From REEB509 sp049314555 (GTDB taxonomy: Bacteria; Pseudomonadota; Alphaproteobacteria; Caulobacterales; Aquidulcibacteraceae), in contig JBMOEW010000001.1 of assembly GCA_049314555.1 (NCBI GenBank), forward strand, positions 62,001 through 126,000: a stretch of 64,000 nucleotides of DNA, in the 5' to 3' direction. Within the stretch, counting starts at the first letter, position 1. Every line of letters begins with the position of its first letter. The notes below the pieces were generated by a model. It made no database searches, was not told where the DNA came from, and worked only from the letters and a program-made list of their open reading frames with translations. Positions 44,161 to 51,518 of this stretch are shown here, in pieces. Made by a program: the position numbers and the translations under genes.

Positions 44161-44412
44161 GCGCCGTACGCGGCCGATGAGCCGCCGGAATCAGATTCCG
44201 AACGTACAGCAATGTTAAACCCAGGCCGGCGTTAGTCGGAGCTGCTTTGGTTTGTTGCCTTGCGACAACGAACCACTCTGTCAGGTCCGCCCTTGGGAGC
44301 TTACGCCGGGAGGCCGTGCCAAACTGGGAAAGGACGGGTCCTTTCGGCTTGGTCGGTCCCCCGTGTGGCCTGGGCCGAGGGGGCGTTAGTAGACTCTGTT
44401 TCCAGGTCCGCC
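44161..44412 (-). ncRNA. Structured 5' leader of the ornithine decarboxylase gene (candidate polyamine-responsive RNA)
   Basis: Read on the minus strand, this non-coding stretch can form many helices. A long-range 8-bp pairing joins CCCAGGCC (complement of 44367-44374) with GGCCUGGG (complement of 44220-44227). Inside it are AAAGGA/UCCUUU with loop CCCG (44331-44346) and GGUUcGUUGUC-GCAA-GGCAACaAACC with a GNRA loop (44249-44274). A three-way junction closed by GUACG/CGUAC spans 44166-44207, with two 5-7 bp arms. The motif set GGCGGACCTG, ACAGAGT, ACTAACGCC occurs twice (44369-44412; 44225-44290). The alphaproteobacterial speF motif sits upstream of ODC genes, so this may be a member; I cannot confirm. 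Confidence 0.6.
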
Positions 44413-44499
44413 GGAATACGCATGCAATTAGGGCTCGGGGGGCGGCGTGTAAAGGGAAAATTTGGCCCCGCGCAGCGTTTTTTACTAAGGAGGTGTTAA

Positions 44500-44601
44500 A
44501 TGACGCGACGGGGGGCAAGCCCAAGGCTGCCTTGGGGGAGGTGGAAATGGGCCATGGCTTGGGGTTGCGGGCAAATTCGCCACAAGTTGAATGGGAATTG
44601 A
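44500..44601 (+). CDS. Possible 33-codon small protein with perfect Shine-Dalgarno
   Basis: TAAGGAGGTG (44486-44495) is a full 10-nt complement of the 16S rRNA 3' end, 4 nt before ATG 44500. The frame encodes 33 residues, basic and Trp-rich (four W between residues 12 and 21: PRLPWGRWKWAMAWG). No homologue is known to me. It lies between the divergent odc leader and the Pho box. Read on the other strand the same bases are an anti-Shine-Dalgarno inside or above the odc leader, which may be the true reason for conservation. Treat as unproven. Confidence 0.3.
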   Translation: MTRRGASPRLPWGRWKWAMAWGCGQIRHKLNGN

Positions 44602-44628
44602 TGCCAAAGTTGCCGGGGGCGCGCGAAT

Positions 44629-44661
44629 CGTCACGCACATGTCGCAAATCTGTCGTGTGAC
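44629..44661 (+). promoter_or_regulatory. Three-unit Pho box upstream of pstS
   Basis: Three consecutive 11-bp units begin with (C/T)GTC: CGTCACGCACA, TGTCGCAAATC and TGTCGTGTGAC. The last two match the PhoB repeat (CTGTCATAAATCTGTCAT-like) closely. The site ends 61 nt before the pstS start, as expected for activation by phospho-PhoB under phosphate limitation. phoB/phoR are not in this window. Confidence 0.82.
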
Positions 44662-44722
44662 CTTCATTGCCCCCTCGTACGTGGCAGGCTAGGTGGGCAG
44701 GACCTTCTCGAAGGGGAATATG

Positions 44723-45763
44723 ATGGTGGGCGACATGGTGCGATCGACAGCGGTGGCTGTGCTGGCGTGCCTGACCCTCGGTGGGTGTGGCTCTGGGGGG
44801 CAAGCCCCCGCAGGCGCTCAGGTCGTGCGGGTCGATGGTTCCTCTACTGTATATCCGGTGTCTGAGGCGGTGGCCGAGGCTTTCCAAAACGAGCAGCGCG
44901 GGCGTGTGCGGGTGCCTGTAGGCGAGAGTGGCACTGGGGGCGGTTTCCAGAAGTTCTGCCGCGGCGAAGTCGATGTGGTGGGGGCCTCGCGACCGATTTC
45001 TACCAGCGAAATGGCGGCCTGCGTTGAATCGAACATCCAGTTCGTTGAAACGCCGGTGGTGTATGACGGGCTGACGATCGTTGTTCATCCGTCGAACCCG
45101 ATAAACTCCCTCACTGTGGCGCAGCTGCGTCGGTTTTGGGAGCCGGCGGCGGAAGGCACCATCACGAACTGGAACCAAGTTGATCCTTCGTTTCCGGATC
45201 TGCCGCTTCAGCTTTATGGCCCTGGTGCGGCGTCTGGCACGTTTGATTTCTTCACCGAAGCGGTGAACGGCGAACGGCGGGCGTCGCGGGTGGATTATAC
45301 GCCCACCGAAGATGACAACGTGACCGTCCAGGGCGTGTCGTCCAATCCGGGGGCAATGGGCTATTTCGGCCTCGCGTTCTATGAGGCCAACGTCGGCCGC
45401 GTGAAGGCGCTGGCGATCGACAATGGCGCGGGACCTGTGTTGCCCTCAACCGAAACCGTCGCGAGCGGGGTCTATCAGCCGCTTTCGCGCCCGCTGTTTG
45501 TCTATTTCAACGCTGAGTCGCTGCGGCGGCCCGCGGTTCGCCAATTCGCGCTTTTCTATCTGTCGCATGCGTCGGAGGAGGCAACGACGGTGGGTTACGT
45601 GCCGCTGCCAGATGCGTCCTATGTGGTCTATGCGCGGCGGATTTCGACCCTGACGACGGGGACAGCGTTTGCGGGGAACACGCCGGTGGGGTTGACGATC
45701 GACCAATTGAAAGAGCTTCCGCTGGTCAATGAGCCACCACCAGAAGAAACGCCAACGCCTTGA
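44723..45763 (+). CDS. pstS: Phosphate ABC transporter substrate-binding lipoprotein
   Basis: High-affinity phosphate-binding protein of 346 aa. AAGGGGA is best spaced to ATG 44723 (ATG 44720 is the alternative). The signal ends in lipobox LGGC, so it is a lipoprotein. Phosphate-binding stretches are VDGSSTVYPVSEAVAEAF, VGESGTGGGFQKFCRGEVDV with GASRPI, and LYGPGAASGTFDFF. The PstS type is the longer SphX-like form. A C-terminal acidic proline-rich tail (NEPPPEETPTP) is unusual. The pstC start follows 11 nt after the stop, and the Pho box upstream indicates PhoB control. Confidence 0.95.
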   Translation: MVGDMVRSTAVAVLACLTLGGCGSGGQAPAGAQVVRVDGSSTVYPVSEAVAEAFQNEQRGRVRVPVGESGTGGGFQKFCRGEVDVVGASRPISTSEMAACVESNIQFVETPVVYDGLTIVVHPSNPINSLTVAQLRRFWEPAAEGTITNWNQVDPSFPDLPLQLYGPGAASGTFDFFTEAVNGERRASRVDYTPTEDDNVTVQGVSSNPGAMGYFGLAFYEANVGRVKALAIDNGAGPVLPSTETVASGVYQPLSRPLFVYFNAESLRRPAVRQFALFYLSHASEEATTVGYVPLPDASYVVYARRISTLTTGTAFAGNTPVGLTIDQLKELPLVNEPPPEETPTP

Positions 45764-45774
45764 GGGTAGAACCG

Positions 45775-46674
45775 GTGACCAGAGACTTTACCATTCGCAA
45801 GGTGCGCTGGGGCGAGCGGGCGATTGAAGGGGCCTTGTTTGCGGCGGCGGTTCTGGCTGTCGTGATTGTGGCGAGCATCATTTATGTGGTGGTCGCTGAG
45901 TCGCTTGAGTTCTTCGCGCAGGTTTCGATCGTCGAGTTCCTCACCGAAACGCGCTGGACGCCCTTATTTGAAGATCCGCACTATGGGATCATGCCGCTGT
46001 TGAGCGGGACGTTTATGGTCACGGGGGTGGCGCTTACGGTGGCGGTGCCTTTGGGCATCATCGTGGCGATTTATCTTTCTGAATTTGCCGCGCCGAGCGT
46101 TCGAGAGGTGGCCAAGCCTGTTCTTGAACTGCTGGCTGGCGTTCCTACGGTGGTCTACGGCTATTTCGCGTTGTTGTTTGTGACGCCGCTTTTGCAAGAA
46201 GTCATTCCTGGCCTGCCGAGCTTCAATATCCTCTCGGCGGGGATCGTCATGGGGCTGATGATCATCCCCTATATCGCGTCGTTGTCTGAGGACGCTTTGC
46301 GGGCGGTGCCGCAGGCCCTGCGGGACGGGTCGATGGCGATGGGGGCAACCAAGCTTGAAACAGCGCTGCGGGTGGTGTTGCCGGCCGGTATCTCAGGGGT
46401 GATTGGCGCGGTGATTTTGGGCATGTCGCGCGCGGTCGGGGAAACCATGATCGTGGCGATTGCGGCTGGTCAACAGGTGCGGATGGTGACCTCTCCGGCC
46501 GAGCAGGGGGCGACAGTTACCGCCTTTATCGCGCAGGTGGCCAAGGGTGATCTGGAGTTTGGCTCACTGGCCTATCAGAGCATCTTTGCCGCGGCCGTTG
46601 CGCTTTTGGTGCTGACTTTGGTGTTCAACTTCTTTGCGCTGCTGCTGCAAAGGCGCTTGCGGGAGGTCTACTGA
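45775..46674 (+). CDS. pstC: Phosphate ABC transporter permease PstC
   Basis: Inner-membrane permease of 299 aa from GTG 45775 (GAGGG 8 nt before). It has six hydrophobic segments. Motifs: YGIMPLLSGTFMVTGVALTV, the ELLAGVPTVVYGYFAL stretch shared by PstC/PstA, and the EAA loop ALRAVPQALRDGSMAMGATK followed by GMSRAVGETMIVAIAAG. It forms the channel with PstA, whose ATG overlaps its stop (TGATG). Confidence 0.95.
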   Translation: MTRDFTIRKVRWGERAIEGALFAAAVLAVVIVASIIYVVVAESLEFFAQVSIVEFLTETRWTPLFEDPHYGIMPLLSGTFMVTGVALTVAVPLGIIVAIYLSEFAAPSVREVAKPVLELLAGVPTVVYGYFALLFVTPLLQEVIPGLPSFNILSAGIVMGLMIIPYIASLSEDALRAVPQALRDGSMAMGATKLETALRVVLPAGISGVIGAVILGMSRAVGETMIVAIAAGQQVRMVTSPAEQGATVTAFIAQVAKGDLEFGSLAYQSIFAAAVALLVLTLVFNFFALLLQRRLREVY

Positions 46675-47819
46675 TGAGCGACGCGATGGTGGCGCGTGCG
46701 GGCGCAGGCTCGATCGCCGACACGCCGGCGCAGGTGGGGCAGCGGCGCTTGGCTGGGGTTGTTTTTCAAGTCGTCGGGATCGCTGCAACCCTGATTGGGC
46801 TCCTGACGCTCGTTTTTTTGATGGTCGACCTGATTGGCGACGGCTGGCATGTGCTGCGGCCTGACTATTTCTTGAATTATCCGTCTCGTGACGCCTCGAT
46901 TGCGGGCATTCTGCCGGGGTGGGTGGGCTCGATTTTGGTGATCATTACCACAGCTGCCATCGCGATCCCGATTGGGGTGATGGCCGGCCTCTATCTTGAG
47001 GAATACGCGCCGCGCAACTTGATCACCAGCTCGATCGAGATCGCTGTGAACAATCTGGCGGCAGTTCCCTCGATCATCTTTGGCCTGTTGGCGCTGGGCT
47101 TGTTTGTGCAAGTGCTTGGGTTTGGCCGCACGATCTTCACCGGCGGGGTTACGCTTGGCTTGCTGATCTTGCCGATCGTGATTGTGGCCACGCGCGAGGC
47201 GGTGCGATCGGTGCCGCGGGATCTGCGCCAAGCGGCTTTGGCTTTGGGGGCAACGAAGTGGCAAACCACGTCGCACCATGTCTTGCCAAGCGCGATGCCG
47301 GGTGTGGTCACAGGGGTGATCATTGGGATGTCGCGGGCGATTGGCGAAACTGCGCCGCTGATCGTGATTGGGGGCTTGTCCTTTGCGGCGTTCTTGCCGT
47401 TTACGCTGCCGGGAGACACGATGTCGCGGCCGGTCGGGGCGGTGGATCAATACCTAATCCCATTGGAGCCCAATGGCAGCCAGACGGTGACGTTGCCGGA
47501 TGGCGGCCTCGCAGTTTTGCCAGACGGCTTCACCAAGCAAGAGATACCCGCCAACACGCCGGTTGAGCTGCCGAACGGAACCATGATCGAAACGCCCGCG
47601 ACCTTAGCCGATGCCGCGCCATCTTGGTTGCCAAGTGGGTGGTTGGATGAGGCCTTTACGGCTCTGCCGATCCAGATGTTCAATTGGACGCAGCGCCCAG
47701 AGCCTGAGTTCCGCGAATTGGCGGCGGCGGCCGGGTTTGTGCTGTTTGCCATCACCTTGATCATGAATGGCTTGGCGATCTGGCTGCGCTATCGTCTGCG
47801 CAAGCGATTAAACTGGTAA
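46674..47819 (+). CDS. pstA: Phosphate ABC transporter permease PstA
   Basis: Second phosphate permease, 381 aa, about 80 longer than E. coli PstA. Family motifs are GVMAGLYLEEYAPRNLITSS, the AVPSIIFGLLALGLFVQ stretch and the EAA loop SVPRDLRQAALALGATKWQT with GMSRAIGETAPLIVIGG. The extra length is a periplasmic insertion at about 255-330 (QTVTLPDGGLAVLPDGFTKQ and following), before the last helix. pstB and phoU, which normally follow, are absent: the next gene converges 20 nt away. Confidence 0.95.
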   Translation: MSDAMVARAGAGSIADTPAQVGQRRLAGVVFQVVGIAATLIGLLTLVFLMVDLIGDGWHVLRPDYFLNYPSRDASIAGILPGWVGSILVIITTAAIAIPIGVMAGLYLEEYAPRNLITSSIEIAVNNLAAVPSIIFGLLALGLFVQVLGFGRTIFTGGVTLGLLILPIVIVATREAVRSVPRDLRQAALALGATKWQTTSHHVLPSAMPGVVTGVIIGMSRAIGETAPLIVIGGLSFAAFLPFTLPGDTMSRPVGAVDQYLIPLEPNGSQTVTLPDGGLAVLPDGFTKQEIPANTPVELPNGTMIETPATLADAAPSWLPSGWLDEAFTALPIQMFNWTQRPEPEFRELAAAAGFVLFAITLIMNGLAIWLRYRLRKRLNW

Positions 47820-47838
47820 GGCGGGTGCGCTGGCAGGG

Positions 47839-49392
47839 CTAGGCGAGGTGGGTGGTCTTGGGGCGGCTGTCTTCCAAGACCAGCAAGCCACCAAGGGTGA
47901 AAACGAGCGGCACCAAAGCCCACCAGCCCAAGGGGCTCATGGCCATGCCGACGGTTGAGGCCCAGCCGATCGCCACGACGATCTGACCGATGGCTGCGAC
48001 CCAAGACGAGGGGCGCTGGCGGCGAAACTCGCGGCGGTTGCCGGGGCGTTGATACCATATCCCGATGAGGCTGGCGGAGACAGCTGCGCCGGTGGCCCCG
48101 GCAAGCACGATAGCTGCGTGGTGCGGGGTGGTCATGCCAACGAAAATGGCTGGCGCGATCATCAGGGCGACAACCGGAACGGTCGCCGCCAAAAGCTTGC
48201 CGAGTTCGACGTCGCGTCGCCGCACCGGTGCTGCGAGGATCAACTCCTGCGCGTCTTCTGCGCTGGCGGTGATCCAAGTGAGGCTGCCCGCCAGTGTTGA
48301 AGCCAGGAACACAAACGCGCTAGCAAACATGTAGTTGGCGACGACGGCGTCGTTCCCGCCGTTGACCGTGGCTGCAACCAAGGAAATCAGCAGGGGCAAG
48401 AGGTAGAGCATCTGCATGCCAACCTGCGAGATCAACAATGGGTCTCGGCGCAGGAGGCGCCACTCTTTGCGCATAAAGCCCGCTACCAGTCCGGGCTGCA
48501 TGGGTTTTGTGGTTTTCTTGCTATTGGTGCCGGCTTTGTTGACCGCGGCGATCGCGGCAGCGTTGGCTGGCAGGTCCTGGGCGAAGGCGCGAGCTGCCAG
48601 CGTAAACGCGCCGAGGGCTATGGCGATCAGCGCCAACTGGGCTGTCAGGTCGCCCAAAAATGCGCGCGCGGGCCACCAAAGCGGGTTCCACGGCTGCACG
48701 TCTACCGACGCGGCGAAATCCATAAAGGCAGTTGCGACAGCGTTCGATTGGTTTCGGTTGAAGAAGTTGAACCATTGCGACGCGATGAAAAAGCCGGCTC
48801 CCAGCAACGCGGTGAGAATCTGCGTTGCGACCTGAGTGCGGCGCGGTCCAAACAGGCGCAGCAAGAAGCGCGCGACGACCATGCCCAGGGCGGTCATCAG
48901 CAGCGCCAAACTCAGCAGCGTTGGCCCCAGCATCAACCACCGCCAAGCGCCGGTGAGCGGGGTCCATATCAAAACCGCCGCAATCGCAACCGCATAGAGC
49001 AGGCTTACGCTTACTGCGACGCCTACGGCGCGGGCCATGGCAACGCTTTTGGGCGAAACTGGTGAAGACAGCAGCAGGTCCAGGTCGCCGCGGGTGTACA
49101 TGACGTTGACCACAGCGAGGATTGCTTGGCTCATCATCAAGGTCGCGAAGAAGGCGATGACAAGCGAGGTGCCAACCACGAGGGCTGTGTGGAGGTTTTG
49201 GGCAGGTTCGACCATCGCTAACCCGCGGGCTGCCAAATACCCGCACCCAAGGGCGATCAGGCCTGTGAATCCAAGCACACCAACCCGGGTCCAGACCTGT
49301 TTGGTAGCGTCGCCGGTCCAAGCGCGCAGCCCGATTTTCGCTTCAAATCCCAAAAGCCAAAGAAAGCCGCCGGGCTGGTCGGGGAGGTTCAT
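47839..49392 (-). CDS. ABC-2 type exporter permease
   Basis: Membrane protein of 517 aa with about 12 hydrophobic segments. It fits large bacterial ABC-2 permeases: RGDLDLLLSSPVSPKSVAMAR and AEDAQELILAAPVRRRDVEL are duplicated cytoplasmic loops of the type L-x-S-x-P-(V/L), implying two fused six-helix halves. It overlaps the ATPase gene upstream by 4 nt and forms an exporter with it. Substrate unknown. Confidence 0.88.
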   Translation of the reverse strand: MNLPDQPGGFLWLLGFEAKIGLRAWTGDATKQVWTRVGVLGFTGLIALGCGYLAARGLAMVEPAQNLHTALVVGTSLVIAFFATLMMSQAILAVVNVMYTRGDLDLLLSSPVSPKSVAMARAVGVAVSVSLLYAVAIAAVLIWTPLTGAWRWLMLGPTLLSLALLMTALGMVVARFLLRLFGPRRTQVATQILTALLGAGFFIASQWFNFFNRNQSNAVATAFMDFAASVDVQPWNPLWWPARAFLGDLTAQLALIAIALGAFTLAARAFAQDLPANAAAIAAVNKAGTNSKKTTKPMQPGLVAGFMRKEWRLLRRDPLLISQVGMQMLYLLPLLISLVAATVNGGNDAVVANYMFASAFVFLASTLAGSLTWITASAEDAQELILAAPVRRRDVELGKLLAATVPVVALMIAPAIFVGMTTPHHAAIVLAGATGAAVSASLIGIWYQRPGNRREFRRQRPSSWVAAIGQIVVAIGWASTVGMAMSPLGWWALVPLVFTLGGLLVLEDSRPKTTHLA

Positions 49393-50141
49393 GTTGCGCC
49401 CACAAGCGACAAGAAAACATCTTCGAGGGTTTGGCCGGCCCCTGCGCGCGATTGCAACTGGCTGAGGGAGCCTTCCGCGAGAAGACTGCCGTTCTGAATG
49501 ATGCCGATGCGGTCAGCCATGCGTTCGGCGACATCCAACAGGTGTGTTGTGAGGATAACGGTTGCCCCTGCTGCCACTTTTGCGCGCAGGAGATCTTTGA
49601 CTTGGCGGGCGATGGCGGCATCGAGGCCGGTTAGGGGCTCGTCCAGCATCAGAAGTTGCGGATCATGAATCAGCGCGCCGGCCAGCACGGCCTTTTGTTT
49701 CATGCCTCGGGAAAACCCCTCGCACCTCTGGTTGCGGTTGTCCCAGAGATCCAAGCGGTGCAACAGTTCTTCGGCGCGTTCGGCTGCGAGCTTGGTGGGA
49801 ACGCGCCAAAGGCCGGCAACGAACTCCAAATATTCCCAGGCGGTGAGTTTGTCATAGAGCATCGGCTCATCGGGCAGCCAGGCGATCAGGCGTTTTGCGT
49901 CTATCGGATTAGCGATGGCATCGACGCCAAACACGTTGATGGTGCCCGCGTCTGGGGCGACGAGGCCCGCGACCATCCGCAATGTGGTGGTTTTTCCCGC
50001 GCCGTTGGGCCCCAAGAGGGCATAGAGCTCGCCCTTGTGGATGGTCAGGTTGAGGTTATCGACGGCGCGTTTGGGGCCGTACGCCTTGATCAAGCCGTGC
50101 ACATCGAGCGCGCCGGCGGAGGGGGTGGTTGGTTCCATCAT
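49389..50141 (-). CDS. ABC-2 exporter ATPase
   Basis: ATP-binding subunit of about 250 aa from ATG 50141; the frame is open to a second ATG at 50195, but that start lacks an RBS. Walker A is LLGPNGAGKTTTLRMVAGL, signature EGFSRGMKQKAVLAGALI (SRG variant of SGG), Walker B LLMLDEPLTGLD and switch TTHLL. It belongs to the CcmA/NodI-like group driving ABC-2 exporters and is coupled to the permease downstream. The glycosyltransferase gene ends 60 nt upstream. Confidence 0.93.
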   Translation of the reverse strand: MMEPTTPSAGALDVHGLIKAYGPKRAVDNLNLTIHKGELYALLGPNGAGKTTTLRMVAGLVAPDAGTINVFGVDAIANPIDAKRLIAWLPDEPMLYDKLTAWEYLEFVAGLWRVPTKLAAERAEELLHRLDLWDNRNQRCEGFSRGMKQKAVLAGALIHDPQLLMLDEPLTGLDAAIARQVKDLLRAKVAAGATVILTTHLLDVAERMADRIGIIQNGSLLAEGSLSQLQSRAGAGQTLEDVFLSLVGAT

Positions 50142-50201
50142 GTTATTCACCGCGCCGAACAAGGTGTTTTGGGTTTCGCCAGAACGAGAGGCCATTTTCG
50201 G

Positions 50202-51407
50202 CTACATGCCGGGCACCGGTCGCTTCTTGCGGCGAAGCGCTCGCAGCCGGCGCCAGAACCGTTTCTTTTCCGGCTTCGGGAGGGGTTGGAGGTTGCGTTG
50301 AAACTCTTCCGCGCAGGCCCGCCACGAAAAGCGTTCCGCAAACGCGCGGACCTTTACGGGGTCTAGATCGAGGCAAGAGAGGCAGGCTTGGCGCAGATCG
50401 TCGTCCACGAAGCCGGCATTGGAGCCGGGGATGATGTCTTTGGGGCCGGGAGCTACGAAACCGGCCACGGGCACACCGCAGGCCATTGCCTCCAGGATGA
50501 CCAGTCCGAAGGTGTCGGTTAGGCTTGGGAACACGAACACGTCGGCGTCGGCATAATGGCGGGCCAAGTCGTCACCGAAGCGGGGCCCAACAAAGCGCGC
50601 CTGCGGATACTTCTGCTGCAGTTCCGCGGCTTGGGGGCCATCGCCCACGACCACTTTTGATCCGGGCAAGTCGAGCTTCAAAAACGTCTCGATGTTTTTT
50701 TCCACAGAAACCCGGCCGACGCTTACCCAGATCGGGCGCGGCAGGTCCTTGTAGACGCCGCCATCAATGCCGCGCTTGTTGCGATTGAACTGAACCGTAT
50801 CAACCCCACGGCTCCAGGCGGTCAGGTTCTTAAACCCACGCTCCGAGAGGCGATCCATCATGGTGGGTGTTGCCACCATGATGCGGCCAGAGGGCTTGTG
50901 GAACAGGCGTGTATACCAGTAGCCGGCGGCGAGGGGGATAAACGGGAAGCGGGCGGTGACGTACTCTGGATATTGTGTGTGGTAGCTGGTGGTGAAAGGA
51001 AATTTATGGCTCAAGCAAATGTTGCGGGCCGCCCAGCCCAAGGTTCCTTCAGTGGCAATATGCACGGCATCGGGGGCGAAGGCGTTGAAGCGGTCTTCGA
51101 TGTCGTCTTTGGCGCCCAAAGCCAAGCGAATCTCTGAATACGTGATCAAGGGGATCGTCTTGTAGCCATCGGCTGGCGACACAATTTCCAGCTCGCAGCC
51201 CATTTCTTTCAGTTCCTTGACGGTGCGCTGAAGGGTGCGAACGACTCCGTTGACCTGAGGTTCCCACGCATCGGTAATCAGCATAATGCGACGCGGCAGC
51301 TCGTCGCCAAGGACGCTGGCAGCATGCTGTGTTTGGGGGGATTGGCGGGGCAAACGGGGTCCTTTAATGCGAAGACGCTGCGGTCGCGGTGAGCGGGGTC
51401 TTGTCAC
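50202..51407 (-). CDS. GT4-family glycosyltransferase
   Basis: GT-B glycosyltransferase of 401 aa. The N-terminal half begins RRIMLITDAWEPQVNGVVRT (glycine/N-G acceptor loop) and includes FTTSYHTQYPEYVTARFPFI; the donor half has VSVGRVSVEKNIETFLKLD and the E-x7-E motif in SLTDTFGLVILEAMACGVPV. It resembles alpha-glycosyltransferases that act on lipid acceptors (diacylglycerol or phosphatidylinositol). A role in phosphate-free glycolipid synthesis near pst genes is attractive but only inference. GTG 51407 (GAGG upstream) is used; the first 40 residues are basic and not conserved, so the true start may be internal. Confidence 0.9.
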   Translation of the reverse strand: MTRPRSPRPQRLRIKGPRLPRQSPQTQHAASVLGDELPRRIMLITDAWEPQVNGVVRTLQRTVKELKEMGCELEIVSPADGYKTIPLITYSEIRLALGAKDDIEDRFNAFAPDAVHIATEGTLGWAARNICLSHKFPFTTSYHTQYPEYVTARFPFIPLAAGYWYTRLFHKPSGRIMVATPTMMDRLSERGFKNLTAWSRGVDTVQFNRNKRGIDGGVYKDLPRPIWVSVGRVSVEKNIETFLKLDLPGSKVVVGDGPQAAELQQKYPQARFVGPRFGDDLARHYADADVFVFPSLTDTFGLVILEAMACGVPVAGFVAPGPKDIIPGSNAGFVDDDLRQACLSCLDLDPVKVRAFAERFSWRACAEEFQRNLQPLPKPEKKRFWRRLRALRRKKRPVPGM

Positions 51408-51518
51408 TGTGTGCCTCTAACGATACCCGGGCGCAACGGTTGAGCGCTGAAGTCACTGCCCGCGCGCCGCCACACATACTGTATTAGGGTGGATTGTCAC
51501 CGGTTGCTTGAGGATTGC

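Noticed and set aside
44247..44660. 137-codon plus-strand frame between odc and pstS
   Set aside because: It runs through the structured leader and the Pho box, lacks an RBS and has no recognisable domain.
44142..44722. RNase P, tmRNA, SRP, TPP or cobalamin RNA in the gap
   Set aside because: I looked for their conserved cores and found none; the fold pattern fits an ODC leader better.
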